Assembly (NCBI RefSeq): GCF_013317235.1
Contig: NZ_WLCM01000006.1
Coordinates: 87,772-151,771, forward strand
Origin: Leisingera sp. ANG59
GTDB taxonomy: Bacteria; Pseudomonadota; Alphaproteobacteria; Rhodobacterales; Rhodobacteraceae
Direction: 5' to 3'
Length of the DNA: 64,000 nucleotides
The notes beneath the pieces are model-generated. The model was not told where the DNA came from and made no database searches. It worked only from the letters and a program-made list of their open reading frames with translations. The position numbers and the translations under genes are program-made. Shown one piece after another: positions 8,888 to 17,481 of this stretch; position 1 is the first letter of the stretch; each line of letters starts with the position of its first letter.

Positions 8888-9121
8888 CTAGCGGCCTTTT
8901 CGGATCAGGTAGATCTGATGGCCTGCGCCTTCGCTGTGGCCCAGGAACTCATGCCCTGCCTCATTGCAGAAATGCGGCACGTCGATCACCGCCGCCGGGT
9001 CGTCCGCCAGCAGCTGCAGCACATGGCCGGGCTGCAGCGATTTCAGCCGCTTGCGCGCCTTCAGGACGGGCAGGGGGCACAGCAGCCCGATTGCATCAAG
9101 GGTCTCTTTGATCTCGCTCAT
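8888..9121 (-). CDS. TusA-family sulfurtransferase-like protein
   Basis: A 77-residue cytosolic protein of the TusA/YedF/SirA family. The hallmark CPLPVLKAR with its conserved cysteine sits in DAIGLLCPLPVLKARKRL near the N-terminus, followed by the family's beta-alpha-beta pattern. Such proteins relay sulfur, for example to tRNA thiolation or molybdenum cofactor enzymes; the exact partner is not evident here. The start at 9121 (MSEIKETL) is chosen because it begins at the conserved domain; an in-frame ATG lies 27 bases upstream. It is divergent from the CcdA gene. Confidence 0.85.
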   Translation of the reverse strand: MSEIKETLDAIGLLCPLPVLKARKRLKSLQPGHVLQLLADDPAAVIDVPHFCNEAGHEFLGHSEGAGHQIYLIRKGR

Positions 9122-9215
9122 GGTGTTCAGATAAGGGGGATGTTTCATGCTGTCCACAAGGATGTGACCAGCCGTCCCCGTGACGTTGGCCGCCTGCTGA
9201 CATAAGTGTTGTGAC

Positions 9216-9968
9216 ATGTTTGGAATCGAGATCATCGACGCAGGGCTGCTCCCTGCCATGCTGGTGGCGCTGCTGGGCGGCGTGATCAGTTTCCTGTCAC
9301 CTTGCGTGCTGCCGATCGTGCCGCCCTATCTGGCCTATATGAGCGGCGTTACCATCGGCGAGATGCAGGGCACGGTTGCCGCCCGGCGCAAGGCTGTCAT
9401 TGCCGCACTCTTCTTTGTGCTGGGGCTGTCCACGGTGTTCCTGCTGCTGGGCTTCACGGCGTCCGCTTTCGGCGCGTTTGTGCTGCAGAATCAAGAGCTT
9501 TTCGCGCAAGTATCAGGAGTCGTGGTGATCATTTTCGGGCTGCACTTCCTGTCGGTCTTCCGCATTCCGCTGCTTGACCGTGAGGCACGGATGGAGGCCG
9601 GCGAATCCGGCGGCTCCGCCCTGGGCGCCTATGTTCTGGGGCTGGCCTTTGCCTTCGGCTGGACACCCTGCATCGGCCCGCAGCTGGGCGCGATCCTGTC
9701 GCTGGCGGCGTCAGAGGCTTCGGTCAGCCGCGGCACCATTCTGCTGGGTGTTTATGCCGCGGGCCTGGGCGTGCCGTTCATGCTGGCAGCAATGTTCCTC
9801 AACCGCTCGATGACGCTGATGAACAAGATGAAGCGCCACATGGGGCTGATCGAAAAGGCGATGGGCGGCCTGTTGCTGTTCGTCGGCATCATGCTGGTCA
9901 CCGGCCTGTTCACCACCTTCTCCTGGTGGCTGCTGGAGACCTTCCCGGCGCTGGCAGCACTGGGTTGA
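9216..9968 (+). CDS. ccdA: CcdA-family cytochrome c biogenesis / thiol-disulfide transporter
   Basis: A 250-residue inner-membrane protein with about six transmembrane helices. The paired redox cysteines lie in SPCVLPIVPPYLAYMSG (helix 1) and GWTPCIGPQLG (helix 4), the signature of CcdA/DsbD-beta proteins. These pass electrons from cytoplasmic thioredoxin to periplasmic thiol proteins for cytochrome c maturation. It is divergent from the TusA-like gene and followed by a strong terminator, so it is probably monocistronic. Confidence 0.92.
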   Translation: MFGIEIIDAGLLPAMLVALLGGVISFLSPCVLPIVPPYLAYMSGVTIGEMQGTVAARRKAVIAALFFVLGLSTVFLLLGFTASAFGAFVLQNQELFAQVSGVVVIIFGLHFLSVFRIPLLDREARMEAGESGGSALGAYVLGLAFAFGWTPCIGPQLGAILSLAASEASVSRGTILLGVYAAGLGVPFMLAAMFLNRSMTLMNKMKRHMGLIEKAMGGLLLFVGIMLVTGLFTTFSWWLLETFPALAALG

Positions 9969-9981
9969 GCCCGGGATTTCC

Positions 9982-10004
9982 AAGGGGCCTTCGGGCCCCT
10001 TTTT
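9982..10004 (+). terminator. Intrinsic terminator of ccdA
   Basis: AAGGGGCC (9982-9989) pairs with GGCCCCTT (9994-10001) around a UUCG tetraloop and runs into a T tract, 13 bases after the stop. Confidence 0.9.
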
Positions 10005-10077
10005 CTTTGCCCCTCCCGGCCTTACTCTTGCCGGATTGCGCTGCTAATCTGCCCTTGAAACGTCAAAGCAGGACAGC

Positions 10078-11328
10078 GTGGCTCACATCGGTTCCAACCC
10101 CCAGCAGGTGCGCAAACGCCGGGTGTTCTACATCCCCGGCTATGACCCGATTCACCCGCGCCGCTACCGGGAGCTTTACCGCAAGGAAGGCGCCGCGCAG
10201 GCGCAGATTTCTGGCTACAGCCTGACGCTATCCCCGAAACGGACCAAAGGTCCCTATGGCTGGCATGTTGAAGCGGAGATGGACGGGCAGCGGACCGGGG
10301 CGGATATCGAAGTTCTGGTCTGGTCCGACATCGTGCGCGGCAGCATGGAGGCGACCATCCCCGGCACCTATTGGCAGCTCTTGAGCACCGCCTGGATCTA
10401 CATCTCCACCGGTGCGCTCAGGCGGCTGATGAGGCTGCGCAAGGGGCCGGTGATTGCGGCGCTCTACCCGGTGGGAATGCTGCTCTTGCAGGCGCTGCTG
10501 GCTCTGCTGCTGGCCTTGGGTGTGGCCCATGCCTATGGTCTCGCTGCCGGCGCTGTGGGGATGAACGGCACTTTTGCCTGGCTGCCCGGCTGGGCCTTGG
10601 GCCTAGGCGCGGGCTATGCGCTGCTTAGCTGGTTCAGGAAGCGCGATGGCAAGTTCTTTGCCTATTACCTGATGCATGACTACGCGCATACTGCTGCCAC
10701 CCGTGGTGCAATCGCGCCGGAGATGGAAGCCCGGATGGGCCAGTTCCGAGCCCTAATTGCAGAAGCTTTGCAGGATGAGGGCCTGGAGGAGGTGCTGATT
10801 GTTGGCCATTCCTCGGGCGCGCATCTGGGGGTGTCGGTGCTCGCTGATCTAATTCGGGAAGGGTTGCCGCCGGAACGGCCAGCCTTGGGCTTTCTGACAT
10901 TGGGACAGGTTGTACCGATGGTCTCATTCCTGCCGCGGGCGCGGCGGCTGCGGGCCGATCTGAAGTACCTGTGCCAGCGCAAGGAACTTGCTTGGGTGGA
11001 TGTCACGGCACCGGGCGATGGCTGCGCCTTTGCCCTCTGTGACCCGGTGGCCGTCAGTGGCGTGGCGCCTGATGGTAAGCGCTGGCCGCTGGTGTTTTCC
11101 GCAGCCTTCACCCAAACCCTTAGCCCGGAACGCTGGAAACAGCTGCGCTGGCGCTTCTTCCGCCTGCATTTCCAGTATCTCTGCGCCTTTGACCAGCCCG
11201 GCGACTATGACTATTTCCGTATCACTGCCGGGCCGCTGACGCTGGCAGACCGCTACGGGAACCGCAAGCCTTCGCGGTCGCGCATAGACTTTCCGGTTTC
11301 CAAGTTCACGTCGGTTGCCGCTGAATGA
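10078..11328 (+). CDS. Membrane-associated alpha/beta-hydrolase-like protein
   Basis: A 416-residue protein with a GTG start preceded by AGGA. Residues 15-22 (RVFYIPGYDP) resemble the first strand and HG-type loop of an alpha/beta hydrolase. One or two hydrophobic segments lie near residues 125-152 and 165-185. The nucleophile elbow GHSSGAHLG is at 243-251, in the GxSxG pattern of serine hydrolases. The order, with membrane segments inserted between loop and elbow, is unusual. Its last codon overlaps the P450 start (ATGA), so the two are probably translated together and may act on the same substrate. The exact reaction is not recognisable. Confidence 0.75.
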   Translation: MAHIGSNPQQVRKRRVFYIPGYDPIHPRRYRELYRKEGAAQAQISGYSLTLSPKRTKGPYGWHVEAEMDGQRTGADIEVLVWSDIVRGSMEATIPGTYWQLLSTAWIYISTGALRRLMRLRKGPVIAALYPVGMLLLQALLALLLALGVAHAYGLAAGAVGMNGTFAWLPGWALGLGAGYALLSWFRKRDGKFFAYYLMHDYAHTAATRGAIAPEMEARMGQFRALIAEALQDEGLEEVLIVGHSSGAHLGVSVLADLIREGLPPERPALGFLTLGQVVPMVSFLPRARRLRADLKYLCQRKELAWVDVTAPGDGCAFALCDPVAVSGVAPDGKRWPLVFSAAFTQTLSPERWKQLRWRFFRLHFQYLCAFDQPGDYDYFRITAGPLTLADRYGNRKPSRSRIDFPVSKFTSVAAE

Positions 11329-12680
11329 CCCAAGTGAAGCCTCCGAAACCATCCGCGCGGCCTGACCGGGTGTCGCTATGGCGCTATGTGAAATTGTTCC
11401 GCCAGGACATCCTCTCGGCGCAGCCCGCCAAGCTCTACCGCGCCTGGATGGCGGAGTTCCGAACGCCGTTCTTTCGCTCTTTTCTTGTAAACCAGCCGGA
11501 TCTTGTGAAGCTTCTGCTGAAGGAGCGTCCGGATGATTTTCCAAAGTCGGACCGCATCGCCGAGGGGTTGAAGCCCTTGCTTGGCAATTCGGTGTTCCTG
11601 ACCAATGGCGAGGCCTGGAAGCGGCAGCGGCGGATCATTGACCCGGCCTTTGAAGGCGGCAGGCTGAAGGACACCTTTCCAGCAATGCGTGCGGCGGCAG
11701 AGGCTGCTGTATCCCGATTGGAAGGACGGCAGGGGCCGGTTGAGATCGAGGAGGAAACCTCGCATGCAGCAGCAGATGTGATTTTCCGGACGCTATTTTC
11801 AATCCCGATCGAACATGAGGTGGCGGGACAGGTCTTTACCCGCTTCCGCGACTATCAGCGCAGCCAGCCGTTGCTGAACCTGGCCGCGTTTGTGCCGCTG
11901 CCGCGCTGGATGCCGCGGTTCTTCCGCCGCGGCACCCGCCGGAACGCAGAGACGATCCGGGCACTGATCGCGCAGCTGACGGCCGAGCGGATGGCAGCGA
12001 TCGAGGCGGGCAGGGAGCCGGATGACCTGGCAACCAAGATCATGACAACCCAGGACCCGGAAACCGGCAGCACCTTTGACACCGCTGAAATGGTTGATCA
12101 GGTGGCGATTTTCTTCCTCGCCGGGCATGAAACCAGCGCCTCCGCTTTGGCCTGGGCGCTCTACCTGATGGCGCTCTACCCCGAGTGGCAAGAGAAGGTG
12201 GCGGCAGAAGCCTCGGTTCTGGAAGATGAAAGTTTTACTGCGGTGTCGAAGCTGAAGATAAGCCGCGATGTGTTCCGCGAAACCCTGCGGCTCTACCCGC
12301 CGGTGCCGATGATGGTGCGCGAGGCCACCTGTCCCGAGCACTTTCGCAACCGCACAGTGCCGAAGGGCGCGCAGATGGTCCTCAGCCCCTGGCACCTGCA
12401 CCGGCACGAGCGGCTGTGGGAGAACCCGGACGGGTTCGACCCTGCGCGCTGGGAGACGGAGAACGGCAAGCAATGCCAGCGGGAGGCCTATATCCCGTTT
12501 TCGGCAGGCGCCCGGGTCTGCACAGGCGCAGGCTTTGCCATGGTGGAGGGGCCGCTGATCCTGTCGATGATCCTGCGCCGGTTCCGCATAGAACCGGTGG
12601 CTGGCAAGGCGCCGGTGCCCGTGGCGCATCTGACGGTGCGGTCGAAAAATGGCATCTGGCTGAAATTGTCGAAGCGTTAG
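11325..12680 (+). CDS. Cytochrome P450
   Basis: A 451-residue haem monooxygenase. The I-helix motif AGHETS (266-271), the K-helix ExxR pair Glu319/Arg322 (ETLR) and the haem loop FSAGARVC with Cys399 as axial ligand are all present. No N-terminal membrane anchor is seen, so it is probably soluble or peripheral and needs separate redox partners, none of which lie nearby. It overlaps the upstream hydrolase by 4 bases. Substrate unknown; the sequence has the look of the fatty-acid-hydroxylase type P450s, but that is impression only. Confidence 0.95.
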   Translation: MTQVKPPKPSARPDRVSLWRYVKLFRQDILSAQPAKLYRAWMAEFRTPFFRSFLVNQPDLVKLLLKERPDDFPKSDRIAEGLKPLLGNSVFLTNGEAWKRQRRIIDPAFEGGRLKDTFPAMRAAAEAAVSRLEGRQGPVEIEEETSHAAADVIFRTLFSIPIEHEVAGQVFTRFRDYQRSQPLLNLAAFVPLPRWMPRFFRRGTRRNAETIRALIAQLTAERMAAIEAGREPDDLATKIMTTQDPETGSTFDTAEMVDQVAIFFLAGHETSASALAWALYLMALYPEWQEKVAAEASVLEDESFTAVSKLKISRDVFRETLRLYPPVPMMVREATCPEHFRNRTVPKGAQMVLSPWHLHRHERLWENPDGFDPARWETENGKQCQREAYIPFSAGARVCTGAGFAMVEGPLILSMILRRFRIEPVAGKAPVPVAHLTVRSKNGIWLKLSKR

Positions 12681-12728
12681 CCAAAACTTTTCTGAAAAGT
12701 TTTGGCCAAAGTTTTCAGAAAACTTTGG
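12681..12728. terminator. Two abutting palindromes, bidirectional terminator
   Basis: CCAAAACTTTTC/GAAAAGTTTTGG (12681-12705, one-base centre) is immediately followed by CCAAAGTTTTC/GAAAACTTTGG (12706-12728, one-base centre). They fill the whole spacer between the convergent P450 gene and the small minus-strand gene, so a bidirectional terminator is the simplest reading. Confidence 0.7.
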
Positions 12729-12730
12729 CG

Positions 12731-12961
12731 TCAGCACAGAAAGCGGACGGGCTCGTTGTTGCAGAAGATGACAACCTGTTTACCGTTCAATACCGCATGA
12801 TAACCACGGCGCTGTACTTCGTTTTGCAGCTTTGCCAGGCCAACGTTGCGTTCGACATCCCGCAGTTTGCGCCGGACCACACCGCCTTGGCGGGCGGATT
12901 TCACATCAAAGATCTGCTGCATCCACAATTCAGGGGAAACTGTGCGAAACAATTGTGACAT
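12731..12961 (-). CDS. Conserved small protein of unknown function
   Basis: A 76-residue basic protein (start MSQLFRTVSPELWMQQIFD; ending HAVLNGKQVVIFCNNEPVRFLC). I recall similar short proteins in Rhodobacterales, sometimes labelled phosphoribosylanthranilate isomerase, but at 76 residues it cannot be a TIM-barrel enzyme. No membrane segment or known motif. It lies on the same strand just after the fumC/DUF4169/ribbon-helix-helix genes and may be the last gene of that group. Confidence 0.7.
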   Translation of the reverse strand: MSQLFRTVSPELWMQQIFDVKSARQGGVVRRKLRDVERNVGLAKLQNEVQRRGYHAVLNGKQVVIFCNNEPVRFLC

Positions 12962-12984
12962 GCAGGAACTGTGCGGGATTGTGG

Positions 12985-13203
12985 TTAACGTGTCCTTAAC
13001 CGCCGCAGCACAAACAGCCGGATGGCGGACGCCAGGCCGCAGTCCTCGCCGCGGGTCTCGTCAATTTCTGCCGCCAAGTCATTGATTGCCCTGCCTTCCC
13101 GGGCTGCGATCTCGCGGAATGCGTCCCAGAAGTCGTCCTCCAGAGACACCGAAGTCCGGTGCCCGCGCAAGGTCAGGGAATGCTTCTTGGGGCGGGAATT
13201 CAT
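12985..13203 (-). CDS. Ribbon-helix-helix domain protein (RHH_4 type)
   Basis: A 72-residue protein. HSLTLRGHRTSVSLEDDFWDAF followed by REIAAREGRAINDLAAEID gives the strand-helix-helix pattern of the RHH_4 family, small dimeric DNA-binding proteins. The ATG overlaps the stop of the DUF4169 gene (ATGA), indicating co-translation behind fumC. No toxin partner is present, so an antitoxin role is unlikely. Its target is unknown. Confidence 0.82.
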   Translation of the reverse strand: MNSRPKKHSLTLRGHRTSVSLEDDFWDAFREIAAREGRAINDLAAEIDETRGEDCGLASAIRLFVLRRLRTR

Positions 13204-13376
13204 TCGTCGCGCTTGTGGTCGTCCAGGCGTTTGACCTCTTGTGCGTTGCGCGCCTTGTCCAGGTCCTTTTCTGCCTTGGTCCGCCCAAAGGTCACGGCGT
13301 TCTGGTCTGCGCGGGCCTTCTTCTCGGCCCGCGCCTTTTCCTTCCTGTACCGGTTCAGATTGACCGGCTTGCCCAT
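13200..13376 (-). CDS. DUF4169 family small protein
   Basis: A 58-residue, highly charged protein starting [20 protein letters not shown] and ending RLDDHKRDE, matching the short DUF4169 family of alphaproteobacteria. It is almost entirely Lys/Arg/Glu/Asp-rich helix. Its ATG shares one base with the fumC stop (TGATG) and its stop overlaps the ribbon-helix-helix start, so fumC and these genes form a tight translational chain. Function unknown. Confidence 0.82.
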   Translation of the reverse strand: MGKPVNLNRYRKEKARAEKKARADQNAVTFGRTKAEKDLDKARNAQEVKRLDDHKRDE

Positions 13377-14770
13377 CAGTCCTTGGGTCCGATCATCTGC
13401 TCCGGGCGGACCACGGCGTCAAAGGTCGCCTCGTCCACAAAACCCAGCGCAATCGCCTCTTCTTTCAGCGTGGTGCCGTTCTTGTGTGCGGTCTTGGCAA
13501 CTTTGGTTGCGTTGTCATAGCCGATGGTCGGTGCCAGTGCGGTGACCAGCATCAGCGACTCCTTCATCAGCTTGTCAATGCGCGGCTCGTTGGCCTTGAT
13601 GCCGTTCAGCATCCGCTCGGTAAAGCTGCCCGCGGCGTCGCCCAAGAGCTGGATCGACTGCAGCAGGTTGTAAGACATCATCGGGTTGTAGACGTTCAGT
13701 TCGAAATGGCCCTGCGAGCCTGCAAACTTGATCGCTGCATCATTGCCCATCACATGTGCTGCCACCTGGGTCAGCGCCTCTGCCTGGGTCGGGTTCACCT
13801 TGCCCGGCATGATCGAGGAGCCGGGCTCGTTTTCCGGCAGGATCAGCTCGCCCAGGCCGGAGCGCGGGCCGGAGCCGAGGAAGCGGATGTCGTTGGCGAT
13901 TTTGTAGCAGCTGCCCGCGATGGTCGCGAGCGCGCCGGACAGGAACACCATGGCGTCATGCGCTGCCAGCGCCTCGAACTTATTCGGGGCGGATACAAAG
14001 GGCAGGCCGGTGATTTCGGCCATATTGGCGGCTACGGTCTCGCCCCAGCCCTTCTGGGTGTTGAGCCCGGTGCCCACCGCGGTGCCGCCCTGGGCCAGTT
14101 CATAAATGCCGGGCATTGCCGCCTCGACCCGGGCCAGACCCTGGCGGATCTGATGCGCGTAGCCGCCGAATTCCTGGCCCAGGGTCAGCGGGGTCGCGTC
14201 CTGGGTGTGGGTGCGGCCGATCTTGATGATGTCCTTGAACTCTTCCGCCTTGGCTTCCAGCCCTTCCGCCAGCTTGGTCAGACCCGGCACCAGCACGTCG
14301 CGCACGGACATTGCGGTGGCGATATGCATTGCTGTGGGGAAGGTGTCGTTGGAGGACTGACCCATGTTGCAGTGATCGTTCGGATGGACAGGATCCTTGG
14401 AGCCGATCACACCGCCCAGGATTTCAATTGCGCGGTTGGCGATCACCTCATTGGAGTTCATGTTGGACTGAGTGCCGGAACCGGTCTGCCACACGACGAG
14501 CGGGAAGTTGTCATCGAACTTGCCCTCGATCACTTCACCGGCTGCTTGGATCACCGCATCGGCGATTTTCGCGTCCATTTTGCCGGAGGCCTTGTTGGCC
14601 ATGGCGCAGGCTTTCTTGATCACGCCAAGCGCGCGCACGATGGCCACAGGCTGCTTTTCCCAGCCGATCGGGAAATTCATGATCGAGCGCTGTGTCTGCG
14701 CGCCCCAGTACTTCTCTGCCGGGACTTCAAGCGGGCCAAAGCTGTCGGTTTCGGTGCGGGTTGCGGACAT
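13376..14770 (-). CDS. fumC: Fumarate hydratase class II
   Basis: A 464-residue tetrameric, iron-independent fumarase that interconverts fumarate and malate in the TCA cycle. The superfamily signature [10 protein letters not shown] lies near residues 315-324; [14 protein letters not shown]-like (here [14 protein letters not shown]) and [10 protein letters not shown] are the other active-site regions. The start at 14770 ([17 protein letters not shown]) follows a GGAGA ribosome site; the frame stays open further upstream but without family resemblance. It heads a chain with DUF4169 and RHH genes. Confidence 0.97.
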   Translation of the reverse strand: MSATRTETDSFGPLEVPAEKYWGAQTQRSIMNFPIGWEKQPVAIVRALGVIKKACAMANKASGKMDAKIADAVIQAAGEVIEGKFDDNFPLVVWQTGSGTQSNMNSNEVIANRAIEILGGVIGSKDPVHPNDHCNMGQSSNDTFPTAMHIATAMSVRDVLVPGLTKLAEGLEAKAEEFKDIIKIGRTHTQDATPLTLGQEFGGYAHQIRQGLARVEAAMPGIYELAQGGTAVGTGLNTQKGWGETVAANMAEITGLPFVSAPNKFEALAAHDAMVFLSGALATIAGSCYKIANDIRFLGSGPRSGLGELILPENEPGSSIMPGKVNPTQAEALTQVAAHVMGNDAAIKFAGSQGHFELNVYNPMMSYNLLQSIQLLGDAAGSFTERMLNGIKANEPRIDKLMKESLMLVTALAPTIGYDNATKVAKTAHKNGTTLKEEAIALGFVDEATFDAVVRPEQMIGPKD

Positions 14771-14971
14771 CCGTCTGTCTCTCCGTTGAGTATGCGATTG
14801 TATGCCGTCTAGCCTGTGCCGGACTGTGGCGCAATTGGCCAGTTGCGCGCAGCATAGCCAAAAGGGCCGCAAGGTATAGTGGTGAATTGGCGCAACCCCG
14901 CATGTGTCAATGCGTGCTATCATGCTATTCTTTAGCTGCGGGGAACAGGATATGCTGTATCCGGAAAGGAA

Positions 14972-15544
14972 ATGAATGTGCTGATCCGCTTGTGTCCTGA
15001 ACTGTCACTGAAAGCATTTGCCGGGCTGATTGCCGCCTGCGGTATTCTTTTGCTTGCAGCCGGGCAGGGGCTTGCCGCTGGAATTTCCCAGTTTGTTGGC
15101 GAGTATTCCGGCAGTGTCGAAATCGTCAAGGCCGACGGTGACACCGATCCGCGCGACATGAGCGTGGTGATCCGTGAGATGAAAAAAGGGTTTACCATCA
15201 AATGGACTTCGACCACGGAAAAGGACGACGGCCGCAGGAAGTCCAAAACTTACGAGATCGAGTTCCAAAAGACTGGGCGCAATGGTGTCTACTCCGCTGC
15301 CATGACGCGAAATGTCTTTGGCCATTCAGTGCCGCTGGATCCAATGGAAGGCGAGCCCTTTGTCTGGGGGCGTATCACTGGCGGCACGCTGACTGTTTTC
15401 TCTCTGTTCATACATCCGAACGGTGACTATGAGATGCAGCAATACGACCGGACCCTCGCCGAGGGCGGGCTCGATCTGGTCTATACTGCCCGTTTGAACG
15501 GAGAGCCGCAGCGGCAGCTGCAGACCTTCCTTGCCCGGCACTAG
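14972..15544 (+). CDS. Exported conserved hypothetical protein
   Basis: A 190-residue protein with a hydrophobic signal segment near residues 14-35 ([23 protein letters not shown]). The mature part is beta-rich without cysteines (for example [19 protein letters not shown]; ending [10 protein letters not shown]), suggesting a periplasmic or surface beta domain. I do not recognise a family. It is divergent from fumC and ends at a shared terminator with sspB. Confidence 0.75.
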   Translation: MNVLIRLCPELSLKAFAGLIAACGILLLAAGQGLAAGISQFVGEYSGSVEIVKADGDTDPRDMSVVIREMKKGFTIKWTSTTEKDDGRRKSKTYEIEFQKTGRNGVYSAAMTRNVFGHSVPLDPMEGEPFVWGRITGGTLTVFSLFIHPNGDYEMQQYDRTLAEGGLDLVYTARLNGEPQRQLQTFLARH

Positions 15545-15571
15545 GGGCCTTCATTTGTCCGCAAAACAAAA

Positions 15572-15591
15572 AGGCAGCCCGCGGGCTGCCT
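15572..15591 (-). terminator. Terminator of sspB (palindrome)
   Basis: A perfect 20-bp palindrome AGGCAGCCCGCGGGCTGCCT. On the minus strand it is followed by a T-rich run (complement of GCAAAACAAAAA), so it terminates sspB and probably also the convergent plus-strand gene. Confidence 0.8.
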
Positions 15592-15614
15592 AATCTGGCT
15601 GCCGGAAGGGGACC

Positions 15615-16091
15615 CTATTTGCGGAAACTGTCGAGCGAAACCACATCCGCATCCTTTTTCTTGGGTTCCGGCTGCGCTTCGGTGCTGACCGGTTCGTCTT
15701 CAGCGTCCGGTTCCGCGGAATAGCCGTCTGCGTCTTCATCAGCGCTTTCGAACCGCAGCCCGAACTCCACCGACGGATCCACAAAAGTGCGGATTGCATC
15801 GTAGGGGATGTAGAGCGGCTCAGGCGAGTCGCCGAAATTCAGCGTAACCGCAAAACCATCTTCGTCGACGGTCAGATTGTCGAACCAATGCTGCATGACC
15901 ACGGTCATTTCGCCGGGGTAGCGGTCGGACAGCCAGTCCGCCAGTTCGACGTCCGGATGGGCGGTATCGAAGGTGATGAAAAAGTGATGGTTGCCGGGCA
16001 ATCCGTTTTCAGAGACGTCCTGCAGCACGGTCCGGATCAGGCCGCGCATGGCGGAGTGCATCAGGTTGCCATAGTCGATTTCACGGGACAT
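15615..16091 (-). CDS. sspB: SspB-family ClpXP adaptor
   Basis: A 158-residue adaptor that recognises ssrA-tagged and other substrates and delivers them to ClpXP. The fold region (residues 1-115) contains FFITFDTAHPDVELADWLSDRYPGEM-type and FAVTLNFGDSPEPLYIPYDAI segments typical of alphaproteobacterial SspB. An acidic linker follows, and the C-terminal tail DADVVSLDSFRK is the conserved ClpX-docking peptide. The tmRNA whose tag it would bind is encoded 3 kb downstream in this window. Confidence 0.9.
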   Translation of the reverse strand: MSREIDYGNLMHSAMRGLIRTVLQDVSENGLPGNHHFFITFDTAHPDVELADWLSDRYPGEMTVVMQHWFDNLTVDEDGFAVTLNFGDSPEPLYIPYDAIRTFVDPSVEFGLRFESADEDADGYSAEPDAEDEPVSTEAQPEPKKKDADVVSLDSFRK

Positions 16092-16147
16092 GCAGTCACC
16101 CTTTGTTCATTTGTAGTTAAGCATAGGAGATTCTGCCGGAAACAAAA

Positions 16148-16168
16148 GAGCAGCCTTGTGGGCTGCTC
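16148..16168 (-). terminator. Terminator of chrBA operon
   Basis: GAGCAGCC (16148-16155) and GGCTGCTC (16161-16168) enclose a 5-base loop. Read on the minus strand the stem is followed by TTTTGTTT. It lies 40 bases after the chrA stop. Confidence 0.75.
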
Positions 16169-16209
16169 AATTATTTTTGCCGCAGGGGAAGGCCGGCGAC
16201 AGGCCGCAG

Positions 16210-17481
16210 TCAGCTGATTGCAAACGGGAATTCTGCAACGGCCAGACCTGCTGCTGCCATCGCCGCCAGCAAAAGCAGCATATTGCCGCGCACTGCTAAG
16301 GCCGCTAGCGGGGCAAGCAGAACCAGCAGCACTGCCGGGGTGTTCATGCTGCTCCAGACGGGTGCGGGAATGTGCAGGATACCGGTCTCAATGATCCGGG
16401 TTCCGGCAAAGGCCACATGCATCAGGAACCACACCGACAGGTTCAGAATGACACCGGCAACCGTGGCAGTTACCGCCTTCAGCGCCATCCCCAGGCGAGG
16501 GTGCGCGGCGATGCGCTCCACGTAAGGCGCCGCGGCAAAAATCCAAAGGAAGCAGGGCATGAAGGTGGCCCAAAGCGCCACAGCCCCGGCCGCCAAAAAC
16601 AACCCGAAACCGCCCTCCTGCAGGCCGGACAGCATGGCAACAAACTGGGTGACCAGGATCAGCGGGCCGGGGGTGGTTTCCGCCAGTCCCAGCGCGTCGA
16701 TCATCTGGCCCGCGCTGATCCAGCCGAATTGGGTGACCACGGTCTGGCTGATGTAGGCGAGCACCGCATAGGCGCCGCCAAAAGTCACCACCGCCAGTTT
16801 TGAGAAGAACCAGCCGATATCGGCCAGGAACGCCGCCCCCGCCAGAGACAGAGCGATCAGCGGCATCAGCCACAAGGCGCCCCAGACAAGGATGGATTGC
16901 AGCGTGCTACCATTTCGGGCAGGCGGGGTGTGGACCGCTGCAGTCATGCTCCCGTCCTTGCGCACCAGTCCGATGCAGGCGGCGGCCAGCACCACAAGCG
17001 GGAATGGCAGGTTGAGCAGGAACAGGGCGGCAAAGCCAAACCCCGCCAGCCCCCAGTCCAGCGGATGTTTCAGCGCTTTGCCGGAAAGCCGGCGCAACGC
17101 CTGAACGATGATGACAACCACCGCTGCCTTCACCCCAAGGAAGGCAGACTGGACCGCGGGCAGGGTGCCGAATTGCGCATAGAGCCAGACCAGCGCTGCA
17201 ATCACTGCCGCCCCCGGCAGCACAAACAAGAGGCCCGCCAGCAACCCGCCTGCGGTGCCCCGCATCCGCCAGCCTGTATAGGTCGCCAGCTGCATCGCCT
17301 CAGGTCCCGGCAGCAGCATGCAGAAACTGAGCCCGCGAAGAAAGCTCTCCTCGCTCAGCCAGGGACGGTCTTCCACCAGTTCCTTGTGCATCACTGCGAT
17401 CTGCGCCGCAGGGCCGCCGAAGCTCAGCACGCCGATGCGCCCGAAGACACGGAACATCTCCGTCCAGGAAGGCTGGATCAT
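16210..17481 (-). CDS. chrA: Chromate transporter ChrA
   Basis: A 423-residue inner-membrane protein of the CHR family, long two-domain form, with about ten hydrophobic segments. Each half carries the CHR pattern: FGRIGVLSFGGPAAQIAVMHKELV near the N-terminus with LLPGPEAMQLATYTG, and FFSKLAVVTFGGAYAVLAYI with LAETTPGPLILVTQFV in the second half. Such proteins expel chromate. Its start overlaps the upstream chrB-like gene by 4 bases (ATGA). Confidence 0.93.
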   Translation of the reverse strand: MIQPSWTEMFRVFGRIGVLSFGGPAAQIAVMHKELVEDRPWLSEESFLRGLSFCMLLPGPEAMQLATYTGWRMRGTAGGLLAGLLFVLPGAAVIAALVWLYAQFGTLPAVQSAFLGVKAAVVVIIVQALRRLSGKALKHPLDWGLAGFGFAALFLLNLPFPLVVLAAACIGLVRKDGSMTAAVHTPPARNGSTLQSILVWGALWLMPLIALSLAGAAFLADIGWFFSKLAVVTFGGAYAVLAYISQTVVTQFGWISAGQMIDALGLAETTPGPLILVTQFVAMLSGLQEGGFGLFLAAGAVALWATFMPCFLWIFAAAPYVERIAAHPRLGMALKAVTATVAGVILNLSVWFLMHVAFAGTRIIETGILHIPAPVWSSMNTPAVLLVLLAPLAALAVRGNMLLLLAAMAAAGLAVAEFPFAIS

